30,712 nucleotides of DNA from a virus. Of the stretch, positions 7,126 to 13,279 are shown in pieces (within the stretch, counting starts at the first letter, position 1; each line of letters begins with the position of its first letter). Made by a program: the position numbers and the translations under genes. The stretch is taken from IMG/VR virus record IMGVR_UViG_3300026534_000006, positions 1-30,712 of that record; one strand, given 5' to 3'. Under the pieces are notes generated by a model that had not been told where the DNA came from, did no database searches, and saw nothing but the letters and a program-made list of their open reading frames with translations.

Positions 7126-7479
7126 TCACCCCCTGCATTTGTAGACCTTGCCCACAGCCGTGGTATTGGTGATCCCTGCGGCGCCCCATCCGACGGTGCT
7201 CTTCATGTCCTGGATGTAGACCACATTGCCGCCGAGCTTGTATGCCTCGTTGCGCAGCTCGTTGCGGGCGCCGATCACCAGGTTCTTGTTGGGCGTCAGG
7301 TCACCGGTGAACCAGTTGCCCTGGGATCCGACAACCTCGCCGATGAATCGGCACCGGGACATATCCGGCGGCTCGTTGACGAGTTCGACGCCGCGCGCCT
7401 CTGGCATGACGCGGGTGGCCGCGCAACCGGACATGACGAGAGCAGCGGCGATGAATGTAAGTGCGTTACGGTGCTTCAT
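7126..7479 (-). CDS. DUF4156-family lipoprotein
   Basis: A 117-aa lipoprotein. The signal peptide ends with the lipobox VMSGC (Cys19), with Ala at +2, which would favour the outer membrane under the Lol rule. The mature part shows DUF4156 features: SRCRFIGEVVGSQGNWFTG, ARNELRNEAYKLGGNVVYIQDM, and a second cysteine in KVYKCRG. Members of this family are small periplasmic-facing lipoproteins of unknown function, common on mobile DNA. It is the first gene of a two-gene unit with the beta-barrel protein, separated by three bases. Confidence 0.85.
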   Translation of the reverse strand: MKHRNALTFIAAALVMSGCAATRVMPEARGVELVNEPPDMSRCRFIGEVVGSQGNWFTGDLTPNKNLVIGARNELRNEAYKLGGNVVYIQDMKSTVGWGAAGITNTTAVGKVYKCRG

Positions 7480-7638
7480 TGATACCCCTCCTGTGGGCTT
7501 TATTGTTGAATCGGATGCTCACTCGGAGCAGGGAAGAGGCCGGGTTCTATCGATCAAAATGAAGGCATCCAGCGCCATCCTGACAACCGTTTTGGCATAG
7601 ACGATGGTGATGATAGCAAACTTCTTGGTGGGTTCCAG

Positions 7639-7668
7639 TTGTCCAGCGTGAACGCATTTGTGTACAAT
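7639..7668 (+). promoter_or_regulatory. Promoter for the DUF5131 gene
   Basis: TTGTCC (7639-7644) and TACAAT (7663-7668) are spaced 18 bases apart. The predicted start near 7675 gives a leader of about 20 bases with a clear GGAAGGGGAG Shine-Dalgarno. This gives the gene its own promoter, independent of the repressor operon. Confidence 0.6.
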
Positions 7669-7693
7669 CGATCCACTGGAAGGGGAGAACAAA

Positions 7694-8443
7694 ATGAGCA
7701 CAAACAGCAAGATCGAGTGGACGGAGCAGACATGGAACCCAACCACCGGATGCACGAAGGTTTCTCCTGGATGCAAGAACTGTTACGCCGAAAAGATGGC
7801 AGCGCGCCTGCAGAAAATGGGTGCATGCGGCTATGAGAACGGGTTCGAGCTCACTCTTCAGCCGGGAAGGCTGGAACAGCCGGTTCGACGCAAGAAGCCC
7901 ACCGTTTACTTCGTCAATTCCATGTCCGACCTGTTTCACGAGGATGTTCCTGATTCCTTTCTCGATCGGGTATTCGATGTCATTCGACGAACGCCAAGGC
8001 ATACCTATCAAATCCTGACCAAGCGGGCCGAGAGGCTGCCCGAGTATTTCGCCAATCGTGGATGCCCAGGGAATGTGTGGCTTGGGGTCTCTGTCGAAGA
8101 CCGCAGGCATGGAGTGCCTCGCATCGATTTTTTGCGGCAGGTTGATGCAACCGTTCGGTTCCTGTCGGTAGAGCCGCTGCTTGAAGATATCGGATGCATC
8201 GACCTTAGCGGAATTCACTGGGTCATCGTTGGCGGTGAGTCGGGACCCAGGGCCAGGCCGATGCGGCATGAATGGGTCGAGAACATCAGAACCCAGACAG
8301 CGTCATCAGGAGCGGCTTTCTTTTTCAAACAGTGGGGCACATGGGGGGGCGATGGCGTCAAACGCGACAAAAAGCGTAATGGGCGCTCTCTCGACGGAAA
8401 AGTCTATGATGACTATCCGGAGATCATTTCTGCTATGTCTTGA
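7694..8443 (+). CDS. DUF5131 / phage Gp37-Gp68 family three-Cys protein
   Basis: A 249-aa protein of the DUF5131 (phage Gp37/Gp68) family. The N-terminus KIEWTEQTWNPTTGCTKVSP is diagnostic, with cysteines 20, 27 and 30 (C-x6-C-x2-C), which probably bind a metal or an iron-sulfur cluster as in radical-SAM-like enzymes. Further family motifs are FVNSMSDLFHEDVP, YQILTKRAERL, NVWLGVSVED, RFLSVEPLLEDIG, IHWVIVGGESG and FFFKQWG. The biochemical role is unknown. Its C-terminus overlaps the end of a convergent TcmP gene by 11 bases. TcmP proteins were named as partners of three-Cys proteins like this one. The start ATG at 7694 follows a strong Shine-Dalgarno. Confidence 0.92.
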   Translation: MSTNSKIEWTEQTWNPTTGCTKVSPGCKNCYAEKMAARLQKMGACGYENGFELTLQPGRLEQPVRRKKPTVYFVNSMSDLFHEDVPDSFLDRVFDVIRRTPRHTYQILTKRAERLPEYFANRGCPGNVWLGVSVEDRRHGVPRIDFLRQVDATVRFLSVEPLLEDIGCIDLSGIHWVIVGGESGPRARPMRHEWVENIRTQTASSGAAFFFKQWGTWGGDGVKRDKKRNGRSLDGKVYDDYPEIISAMS

Positions 8444-9251
8444 GAATGTGGTCTGCGACCTTCTTCGACAGACCGATGGCTTTCGGTGATGGGTTGCTGA
8501 CGGCAAAGAACAAGGCAAAAAGAGGAGCGCCTTGCTGCGGAAGGATCAGTGGCCTGCTGACCATGGGGAAAGTCTTATCGAGCCTGTCGCGCACATACTC
8601 AAGCAGATCTGACCATTCAGCACAACGCATTACTTCCGAGTCACCGAAAAGGTCTTGCTGTGGTGACTCAGAGTAAAACCTGCTCTCCCATTCGTCTGTC
8701 CCCAGGCAGCGGGTCAATGCTGCTCTCTTGGATATATCCATTGCATCAAGACTTCTTGGCGTGTTTCTGTATAGCCCAGCAAGAGGAAAAAGATACCATA
8801 GATCAATAGCTTTTGTGCCTGCTATTGCTTCCAGAGTTTTCCACTCAACCTCCATCCCGTACGGATCAAGAAACAATACCGCTCGGCTATGGTTCCAGCG
8901 GATTGTTTTGATCAAACTGGCGATCTCCGTGTTCGCATCTCCGGTGCGGATCTCGCAATTGTCGTATTTGGCGCAAAGACTTCTTAGTGCCGCGGCATGA
9001 GCGCGAGATGCGTCAATCAGGTGGACAGAGTCGAATGGAGGGTTGGTTTCAAGCGCGATCTTCGCAGAGCCGTCGATAATCCTTTCACCATCTCCGGTTT
9101 TGATCGTGACCCTGCCAATACCCGCAAACCCATCGATATAGTGAAGCCTAAACTTCTGATTTTTCAGTGCAATACTATAGAAATTAAGGTATTTCCTTAG
9201 TGCATCCAGCTTGAGCGATGTCCAGTTGTCGCTGCCGAATTTATGCTCCAT
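8433..9251 (-). CDS. tcmP: Three-Cys-motif partner protein TcmP
   Basis: A 272-aa protein beginning MEHKFGSDNWTSLKLDALRKYL. It has a Rossmann-like methyltransferase appearance: LHYIDGFAGIGRV resembles a SAM-binding loop and AVLFLDPYGMEVEWKTLEAI resembles the DPPY-type motif of DNA methyltransferases. The known family partner, a DUF5131 three-Cys protein, is convergent with it here. Its start lies 41 bases behind the stop of the CI-like repressor, in the same direction and without an obvious terminator, so it should be transcribed with the repressor in the lysogen. That is the position of rexAB in lambda. Enzyme activity is inferred from fold only. Confidence 0.88.
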   Translation of the reverse strand: MEHKFGSDNWTSLKLDALRKYLNFYSIALKNQKFRLHYIDGFAGIGRVTIKTGDGERIIDGSAKIALETNPPFDSVHLIDASRAHAAALRSLCAKYDNCEIRTGDANTEIASLIKTIRWNHSRAVLFLDPYGMEVEWKTLEAIAGTKAIDLWYLFPLAGLYRNTPRSLDAMDISKRAALTRCLGTDEWESRFYSESPQQDLFGDSEVMRCAEWSDLLEYVRDRLDKTFPMVSRPLILPQQGAPLFALFFAVSNPSPKAIGLSKKVADHILKT

Positions 9252-9292
9252 CCATGATTACCTCGCGTTATTTCGATCCATCAGTCACCGAA

Positions 9293-9949
9293 TCACTCCA
9301 GATCCATCACCACCTGACGCACCACGCCAACCACCTTGGCGTCAGGTGACATCTCCATGATGGGGTAGCGTTCGTTGTCCGGGTGCAGGAACCAGCGTGA
9401 ACCCTCCTGCACAAGCCGCTTGCAGGTGGCCTCACTGTCACCGTTTTGACGCACGATCACCACGGATCGGTGCCGGTACTGCGCGTCCGGATCAACGATC
9501 ACGAGCGCGCCGTCCTGGATGGTTGGGGCCATCGAGTCGCCGATGATGCGCAAGGCGAAGGCGTGAGGGCCGACCTTCGATGTAGTGATGACCCAGTCCT
9601 CTGCGTCGCCAGGAGCGAAGTTGTCCACCAGGTCACCCCAGTCTCCGGCCGTCGTCCATGAGATCAGCGGGACGCGGCTATGGATGTCTGGACCTGGTTC
9701 GGTATTGGTTTGAGTAGATTTGTGGTTGTGGTCGAGCCATGATGGCCTGGGCGTCCCATCAAAATAGCCTTGCCACAGCCCAGGCACAGACCGCTCAATA
9801 TGATGGGCTCCGGCATCTCCTAGAGTCCGGTGTCCAGAAAGCCATTGGTGGACCTGTGATGGCGATTTTTTTATTGACCTCGAAAATGCAGCAACATTGC
9901 CGCTGAATTTTTCGTTGATCAGTTGCCGAAGCAGCTCGCGTCTATTCAT
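9293..9949 (-). CDS. CI-like repressor (HTH plus S24 LexA-type peptidase domain)
   Basis: A 218-aa prophage repressor. Residues about 1-60 hold a helix-turn-helix (LINEKFSGNVAAFSRSIKKSPSQVHQWLSGHRTLGDAGA). The C-terminal half is an S24 autoproteolytic and dimerisation domain: the serine region GDSMAPTIQDGALVIVDPDAQ and the lysine region VIVRQNGDSEATCKRLV, with DVHSRVPLISWTTA-like linker sequence upstream. RecA-stimulated self-cleavage on DNA damage is expected. The ATG at 9949 is preferred over upstream starts because TATGAT lies six bases before it, as for the leaderless lambda PRM transcript. It faces three operators at 9960-10012. Confidence 0.93.
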   Translation of the reverse strand: MNRRELLRQLINEKFSGNVAAFSRSIKKSPSQVHQWLSGHRTLGDAGAHHIERSVPGLWQGYFDGTPRPSWLDHNHKSTQTNTEPGPDIHSRVPLISWTTAGDWGDLVDNFAPGDAEDWVITTSKVGPHAFALRIIGDSMAPTIQDGALVIVDPDAQYRHRSVVIVRQNGDSEATCKRLVQEGSRWFLHPDNERYPIMEMSPDAKVVGVVRQVVMDLE

Positions 9950-9955
9950 TGTTCT

Positions 9956-9961
9956 ATCATA
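9956..9961 (-). promoter_or_regulatory. PRM-like -10 for the repressor gene
   Basis: TATGAT on the minus strand (9961-9956) lies six bases from the repressor ATG, so the mRNA would begin at or next to the start codon. The expected -35 (about 9984-9979, GCCCAG) is poor and falls inside the middle operator, consistent with activation by bound repressor. Confidence 0.6.
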
Positions 9962-10012
9962 AGCGACGCTAAGGTTATCTGGGCTATTGCATTTTGAGCT
10001 TAGCCAAGCTAA
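9960..10012. promoter_or_regulatory. OR operators (three copies of TTAGC-N3-GCTAA)
   Basis: A perfect palindrome TTAGC-CAA-GCTAA lies at 10000-10012. A 12/13 copy TAAGC-GAC-GCTAA lies at 9960-9972 and a weaker copy TTATC-TGG-GCTAT at 9975-9987. The first covers the cro-like promoter -10, the third abuts its -35, and the second reaches the repressor -10. The arrangement mirrors lambda OR1-OR3. Confidence 0.8.
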
Positions 10013-10015
10013 CCT
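9987..10015 (+). promoter_or_regulatory. PR-like rightward early promoter
   Basis: TTGCAT (9987-9992) and TAACCT (10010-10015) are spaced 17 bases apart. The start would fall near 10022, directly at the ATG of the cro-like gene (10023), with no Shine-Dalgarno. Operator positions relative to the boxes are identical to those at the leftward promoter. Confidence 0.65.
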
Positions 10016-10022
10016 TTTGCGC

Positions 10023-10283
10023 ATGAACGCCATTCATTCAGTAAAAAAAGCCGTGGATGCGGTCGGCGGCGTCGCTTCTCTAGCCAGACACCTTCATGTC
10101 ACGCCTCCTACCGTACATCAGTGGATCAGCGGTGTAAGACCGATCCCCGCCGAACTCTGTCCACAAATCGAAGCCGCCACCAACGGGGCAGTACGCTGTG
10201 AGGACCTGCGCCCCGATGTGCCCTGGCATGTGCTGCGGCACGGATCTGGAGGCGGCCGGGACCCGGGAAGCGAGGTGGCATGA
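10023..10283 (+). CDS. Cro-like / YdaS-type regulator
   Basis: An 86-aa protein with a helix-turn-helix of the YdaS/Cro type: AVDAVGGVASLARHLHVTPPTVHQWISGVRPIPAELCPQIEAATNGAVRCEDLRPDV. The residues RCEDLRPDV after the HTH are characteristic of YdaS_antitoxin-like Cro proteins. It is divergent from the repressor across three operators and is predicted to repress the repressor gene during lytic growth. The start at 10023 is seven bases after the -10 box and lacks a Shine-Dalgarno, so leaderless translation is likely. The tail (HGSGGGRDPGSEVA) is disordered. Confidence 0.9.
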   Translation: MNAIHSVKKAVDAVGGVASLARHLHVTPPTVHQWISGVRPIPAELCPQIEAATNGAVRCEDLRPDVPWHVLRHGSGGGRDPGSEVA

Positions 10284-10383
10284 TCGGATTCATTGTGTCT
10301 GTGGTTGCTCCTCGATCCGTGCATTTTGACCTCAATGCGCGGTGGTTGGGCTCATTGGCGGTCATCGGCGCCATGAGACCATT

Positions 10384-10410
10384 CGCCGTCGTCAACGACG
10401 GCGCGTTTTA
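10384..10410 (+). terminator. tR1-like intrinsic terminator after the cro-like gene
   Basis: A perfect 8-bp stem CGCCGTCG (10384-10391) / CGACGGCG (10396-10403) with a TCAA loop is followed by CGTTTTATT. It is about 100 bases past the cro-like stop and before the CII-family gene, the place of tR1 in lambda. Antitermination or read-through would be needed to express replication genes. Confidence 0.7.
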
Positions 10411-10442
10411 TTCCTTGAGTAGCTGGCCATGATAACGGCCGG

Positions 10443-10769
10443 CTACCACCCATCATCGATCTCGAACCCGTCGAGATCGGCATCATGCTCACCGGCGAGT
10501 CCCTGCGCGTGCAGGAAGATGTCGTGCGCCAGGCATACATCCGAGTGCTCGCGGGCCCTGGTGCGGTCAACGGCGCGCCGGCCTCTTGCGACGCAGCCAT
10601 CAGAGGACATGCCTGAGCAGAACACGAGCAGTTCATGCCCGGCCGTCACGGCCATGCCTTTGACTTCTTCACCGGCCATCTGGCAGTGCCAGCGCACCAC
10701 AGGGTGGGCCACGGAGACACCAATGCTGACGCCTCCCTGTCGGCGTTCAGAGCGATTTTCTTTTTTCAT
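10443..10769 (-). CDS. Hypothetical opposite-strand protein between cro-like and CII-family genes
   Basis: A possible 108-aa protein on the minus strand in the 570-base gap between the cro-like and CII-family genes. It starts MKKENRSERRQGGVSIGVSV and ends with the acidic DADLDGFEIDDGW. It has several Cys and His residues but no recognised motif. A 13-bp palindrome CGGAAT-T-ATTCCG (10772-10784) lies immediately upstream and might be its operator. The Shine-Dalgarno is weak. No plus-strand frame in this gap looks better. If real, it is cargo inserted against the direction of the rightward early operon. Confidence is limited. Confidence 0.45.
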   Translation of the reverse strand: MKKENRSERRQGGVSIGVSVAHPVVRWHCQMAGEEVKGMAVTAGHELLVFCSGMSSDGCVARGRRAVDRTRAREHSDVCLAHDIFLHAQGLAGEHDADLDGFEIDDGW

Positions 10770-10852
10770 GACGGAATTATTCCGCACCGGCGTCAACAGC
10801 GCAGCCGAAATGCAACACGCTGTCCGCTGGAGGAACACCAGGAGCAACCACA

Positions 10853-11314
10853 ATGAACGACATCGATGACCTGATGCACGCCCTGTCTCGAGCGGTCAAG
10901 AAGCGCGACGGAGGCATCTCTGCGATGGCCACCGAGCTGGGCGTATCCACCAGGAACCTGTACTCGAAGCTGGACCCGAACGATGAGCTGCACCTGCTCA
11001 GTTTGCCGCTATTTGTTGCGATCCTGCATCGATTGAGCAGCGAAAATGCAGGAGAAGTGCTTGATACGCTTTCGTCCATGTTCGGCTATCAGCTGGCCAC
11101 AAGAAGCCGCAGTCGGGCCAGGAATGTGGCCGGCGGGGTGATTCACGCCATGTCGGAGTTCGGCGATGTCGTGCGCGCCGTCGAGTCCGCGCTCGAGGAC
11201 GGGCGCATCAGCGACGAGGAGCGGCGCGCCATCATCCGCGAGAGCGCGGAGGCGAGGAAGTCGCTCATCGCCCTGGAGAACACGCTGTATGCCGGCACGG
11301 AGGATGGACAATGA
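10853..11314 (+). CDS. Phage regulatory CII-family protein
   Basis: A 153-aa protein resembling the CII/CP76 family of phage regulators. Residues 6-60 (DLMHALSRAVKKRDGGISAMATELGVSTRNLYSKLDPNDELHLLSLPLFVAILHRLS) form the HTH with the family-typical LY-K-L-(D/N)P element. A helical C-terminal half (RISDEERRAIIRESAEARKSLIALENTLYAG) probably mediates oligomerisation. The Shine-Dalgarno GGAG lies upstream of the ATG at 10853. Its place after the tR1-like terminator and before replication genes matches lambda cII. It overlaps the next gene by four bases. Confidence 0.85.
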   Translation: MNDIDDLMHALSRAVKKRDGGISAMATELGVSTRNLYSKLDPNDELHLLSLPLFVAILHRLSSENAGEVLDTLSSMFGYQLATRSRSRARNVAGGVIHAMSEFGDVVRAVESALEDGRISDEERRAIIRESAEARKSLIALENTLYAGTEDGQ

Positions 11315-12252
11315 GCCTGCTGATCGACGAGCGCCCACTGATCGTCCAGCCGAGTCTGGTCAAGCTGCTGGGCAGCATTGAACGCGCCGTGGCCCTGCAA
11401 CAGATCCACTGGCTGCTGCAGCAACCGCACACGGGCGAGATCTTCGACGACGGCGAGAAATGGGTCTGGGGAACGCTGGACGAATGGTGCCGTGATTACT
11501 TCCAGATGTGGTCGCCTCATACGCTCAGGAAACACCTGAACTGGCTGCGCGATCACGGGTATTTGATGGTCGCAAAACGCGACGCTCAGGGCTGGTCAAA
11601 AACCAACAGATACAGGATCGACTACGAGAAAATCGCGTCCAGCGACGGTGGTTCAGAAGCCGAAGAGAGCGCATCGATACGGCGACCGGATGCGGTCGCT
11701 ATGAACCGACCGGATGCTATCGCTTCGAAACGACCGGATGTTATCGCCTCGAAGCGACCGGATGCGGTCGCTATGAACCGACCGGATGCTATCGCTTCGA
11801 AGCGACCGGATATGGTCGCTTCTTATAAAGAACAGAGACTTCACAGAGACTTCAACAGAGACTTCGTTACAGAGAGGGACGCGCGTGCGCGCGAATCCTC
11901 CTCGGAATCAACTACCGGCAAGAAGGCCATCTCAGTTGCCGACCAAACGCAGCCCCCGGTCCCCCCTCCAGAAATCAACCTCGATGCCTGGGCTGAATTC
12001 GAACAGCATCGGAAGGAAATCCGAAAGCCACTGACGGACCTGGCCCGCAAGAAGGCGTGGAACCAGCTCAAGCCGCTGACCCACCAGGAGCAGCAAAGCG
12101 TGATCGATTACAGCATCGCTGGCAGGTACACCGGGCTGTTCACCGATCGACTGACGCGCCGCAAGCGAAAACCCGAAACCATCGACGAATTCCGCGCGGA
12201 TGTGGCGGCTCAGGCCGACCGAGTCCGCCAGCTGATCGGAGGGCTGTCATGA
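11311..12252 (+). CDS. Phage replication initiator (O-like) containing iterons
   Basis: A 313-aa protein. The N-terminal 100 residues look like a winged-helix domain (PSLVKLLGSIERAVALQQIHWLL, WGTLDEWCRDYFQMWSPHTLRKHLNWLRDHGYLMVAKRD), as in phage replication proteins of the O type. Residues 125-172 consist of six 8-residue repeats (RPDAVAMN / RPDAIASK type) that are the translation of six 24-bp DNA iterons. A charged, Pro-containing linker and a C-terminal helical domain (WAEFEQHRKEIRKPLTDLARKKAWNQLKPL) follow, perhaps for loader contact. It would bind its own iterons and start theta replication. The ATG overlaps the CII-family stop. Confidence 0.85.
   Translation: MSLLIDERPLIVQPSLVKLLGSIERAVALQQIHWLLQQPHTGEIFDDGEKWVWGTLDEWCRDYFQMWSPHTLRKHLNWLRDHGYLMVAKRDAQGWSKTNRYRIDYEKIASSDGGSEAEESASIRRPDAVAMNRPDAIASKRPDVIASKRPDAVAMNRPDAIASKRPDMVASYKEQRLHRDFNRDFVTERDARARESSSESTTGKKAISVADQTQPPVPPPEINLDAWAEFEQHRKEIRKPLTDLARKKAWNQLKPLTHQEQQSVIDYSIAGRYTGLFTDRLTRRKRKPETIDEFRADVAAQADRVRQLIGGLS
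11683..11826. repeat. Six 24-bp iterons, putative phage replication origin
   Basis: Six tandem units begin at 11683, 11707, 11731, 11755, 11779 and 11803. Each opens with CGACCGGAT, and several carry an internal dyad CGACC-GGATGC-GGTCG. Units 4-5 nearly repeat units 1-2. They lie in frame inside the initiator gene, as in lambda, and an A-rich stretch follows at 11824-11875. Confidence 0.8.
11832..11865. repeat. Three helically phased ACAGAGACTTC repeats
   Basis: ACAGAGACTTC occurs at 11832-11842, 11843-11853 and 11855-11865, one copy per helical turn, directly after the iterons. The stretch is richer in A+T than its surroundings and is a candidate unwinding element. Confidence 0.7.
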
Positions 12253-12923
12253 ACCCTGGCGACATCGACCGCTTCACGGCTGTGTGGAGGGCTGCCGCCG
12301 AGATCGGCGGAAACAGGCTCAGCGACGCGGCCATAGCGATTGCGTTCCGTGTCCTGAGCGAATACTCGATTTCGCAGGTGGAGCGCGCCATCGAGCGGCA
12401 CCTGTCCGACCCTGAGCGCGGGCGTTATGCCATCAAGCCCGCCGATGTCATCGAGCAAATCCGCGGACAATCCTGCGACGACGGCAGACCGACGGCAGAC
12501 GAGGCGTGGGCCCTGGCTGTCAAGTCGTTCGACGAATCCGCATCCGTAGTGCTCAACGACGAGATCGGCGCAGCCCTGAATGTGGCGAGGGTGATCTACC
12601 AGGACGGTGACCGGGTTGGCGCACGGATCGCGTTCCGTGCGGCCTACGAACGCGCGGTATCCGATGCGCGTGCCAATGGCAGGCCGGTCAACTGGTGGCC
12701 GAGTCTTGGGCAGGACCCGTCAGGGCGCAGGCAGGCGGTAGAGGAGGCTGAGCGCATGGGGCGGCTGCCGGCAGGCACCTCGTCTGGGCTGCTACCGGCG
12801 CCGGATGCAGAACACTCTGGCATGAATCGGGTGCATGGTACTGCACGAACCCGTCATGGCTCGCTGGCCAGCCGTTATCTCGACCAGGCCCTGCGCATCC
12901 TGAACGGAGAGAACGCGGCATGA
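12249..12923 (+). CDS. Replication protein, helicase-loader-like (P-like)
   Basis: A 224-aa protein starting MNPGDIDRFTAVWRAAAEIGG. The N-terminal half is helical with a pattern seen in phage replication P-like proteins (AIAIAFRVLSEYSISQVERAIERHLSDPERGRYAIKPADVIEQIRG). The middle (AWALAVKSFDESASVVLNDEIGAALNVARVIY) and the end (RQAVEEAERMGRLP) also fit. No ATPase motif is seen. Its position directly after the initiator, with an ATGA overlap, supports a role in bringing the host helicase to the origin. The assignment rests on order and general pattern, not on a diagnostic motif. Confidence 0.7.
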   Translation: MNPGDIDRFTAVWRAAAEIGGNRLSDAAIAIAFRVLSEYSISQVERAIERHLSDPERGRYAIKPADVIEQIRGQSCDDGRPTADEAWALAVKSFDESASVVLNDEIGAALNVARVIYQDGDRVGARIAFRAAYERAVSDARANGRPVNWWPSLGQDPSGRRQAVEEAERMGRLPAGTSSGLLPAPDAEHSGMNRVHGTARTRHGSLASRYLDQALRILNGENAA

Positions 12924-13279
12924 GCCTGAACATCACGCTGCCATGGCCGCCTTCGGTGAATCGGTACTGGCGCTCTGTGAGCGGCCGCGTGCTGATTTCT
13001 CGCGATGGGCGCGCCTACCGTACCCGTGTCGGAGAGATCGTCTCTTGCGCGAACATACAGGCTGCAACACGGCACCGCTTGTCGGTTACCATCGCAGCGT
13101 TTCCGCCCGACCGGCGAAAAAGGGACCTCGACAACACCCTGAAGGCCACCCTCGACGCAATGGCATCGGCCGGCCTGTTCGTGGACGATGAGCAGATCGA
13201 CGACTTGCGCATCTACCGCTGCCCGCCGGAGAAGCCAGGGCGACTCGAAATCACCATCACGCCAATGGAGGGGGTATGA
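12920..13279 (+). CDS. rusA: RusA-type Holliday junction resolvase
   Basis: A 119-aa endonuclease that would cut four-way junctions arising in phage recombination and replication. Family landmarks are present: ITLPWPPSVNRYWR at the N-terminus, RDGRAYR, the acidic active-site stretch RRKRDLDNTLKATLDAM, and GLFVDDEQIDDLRIYR. The aspartates in RDLDN and VDDEQIDD correspond to the metal-binding residues of RusA. Length matches the E. coli protein. The start overlaps the previous stop and the stop overlaps the next start, so it is part of the rightward early operon. Confidence 0.95.
   Translation: MSLNITLPWPPSVNRYWRSVSGRVLISRDGRAYRTRVGEIVSCANIQAATRHRLSVTIAAFPPDRRKRDLDNTLKATLDAMASAGLFVDDEQIDDLRIYRCPPEKPGRLEITITPMEGV

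Noticed and set aside
10429-10869. Plus-strand 146-codon frame between cro-like and CII-family genes
   Set aside because: Its translation is rich in Ser, Arg, Cys and Pro in shadow-like fashion and it overlaps the CII-family start; the minus-strand frame at 10443-10769 is more plausible.
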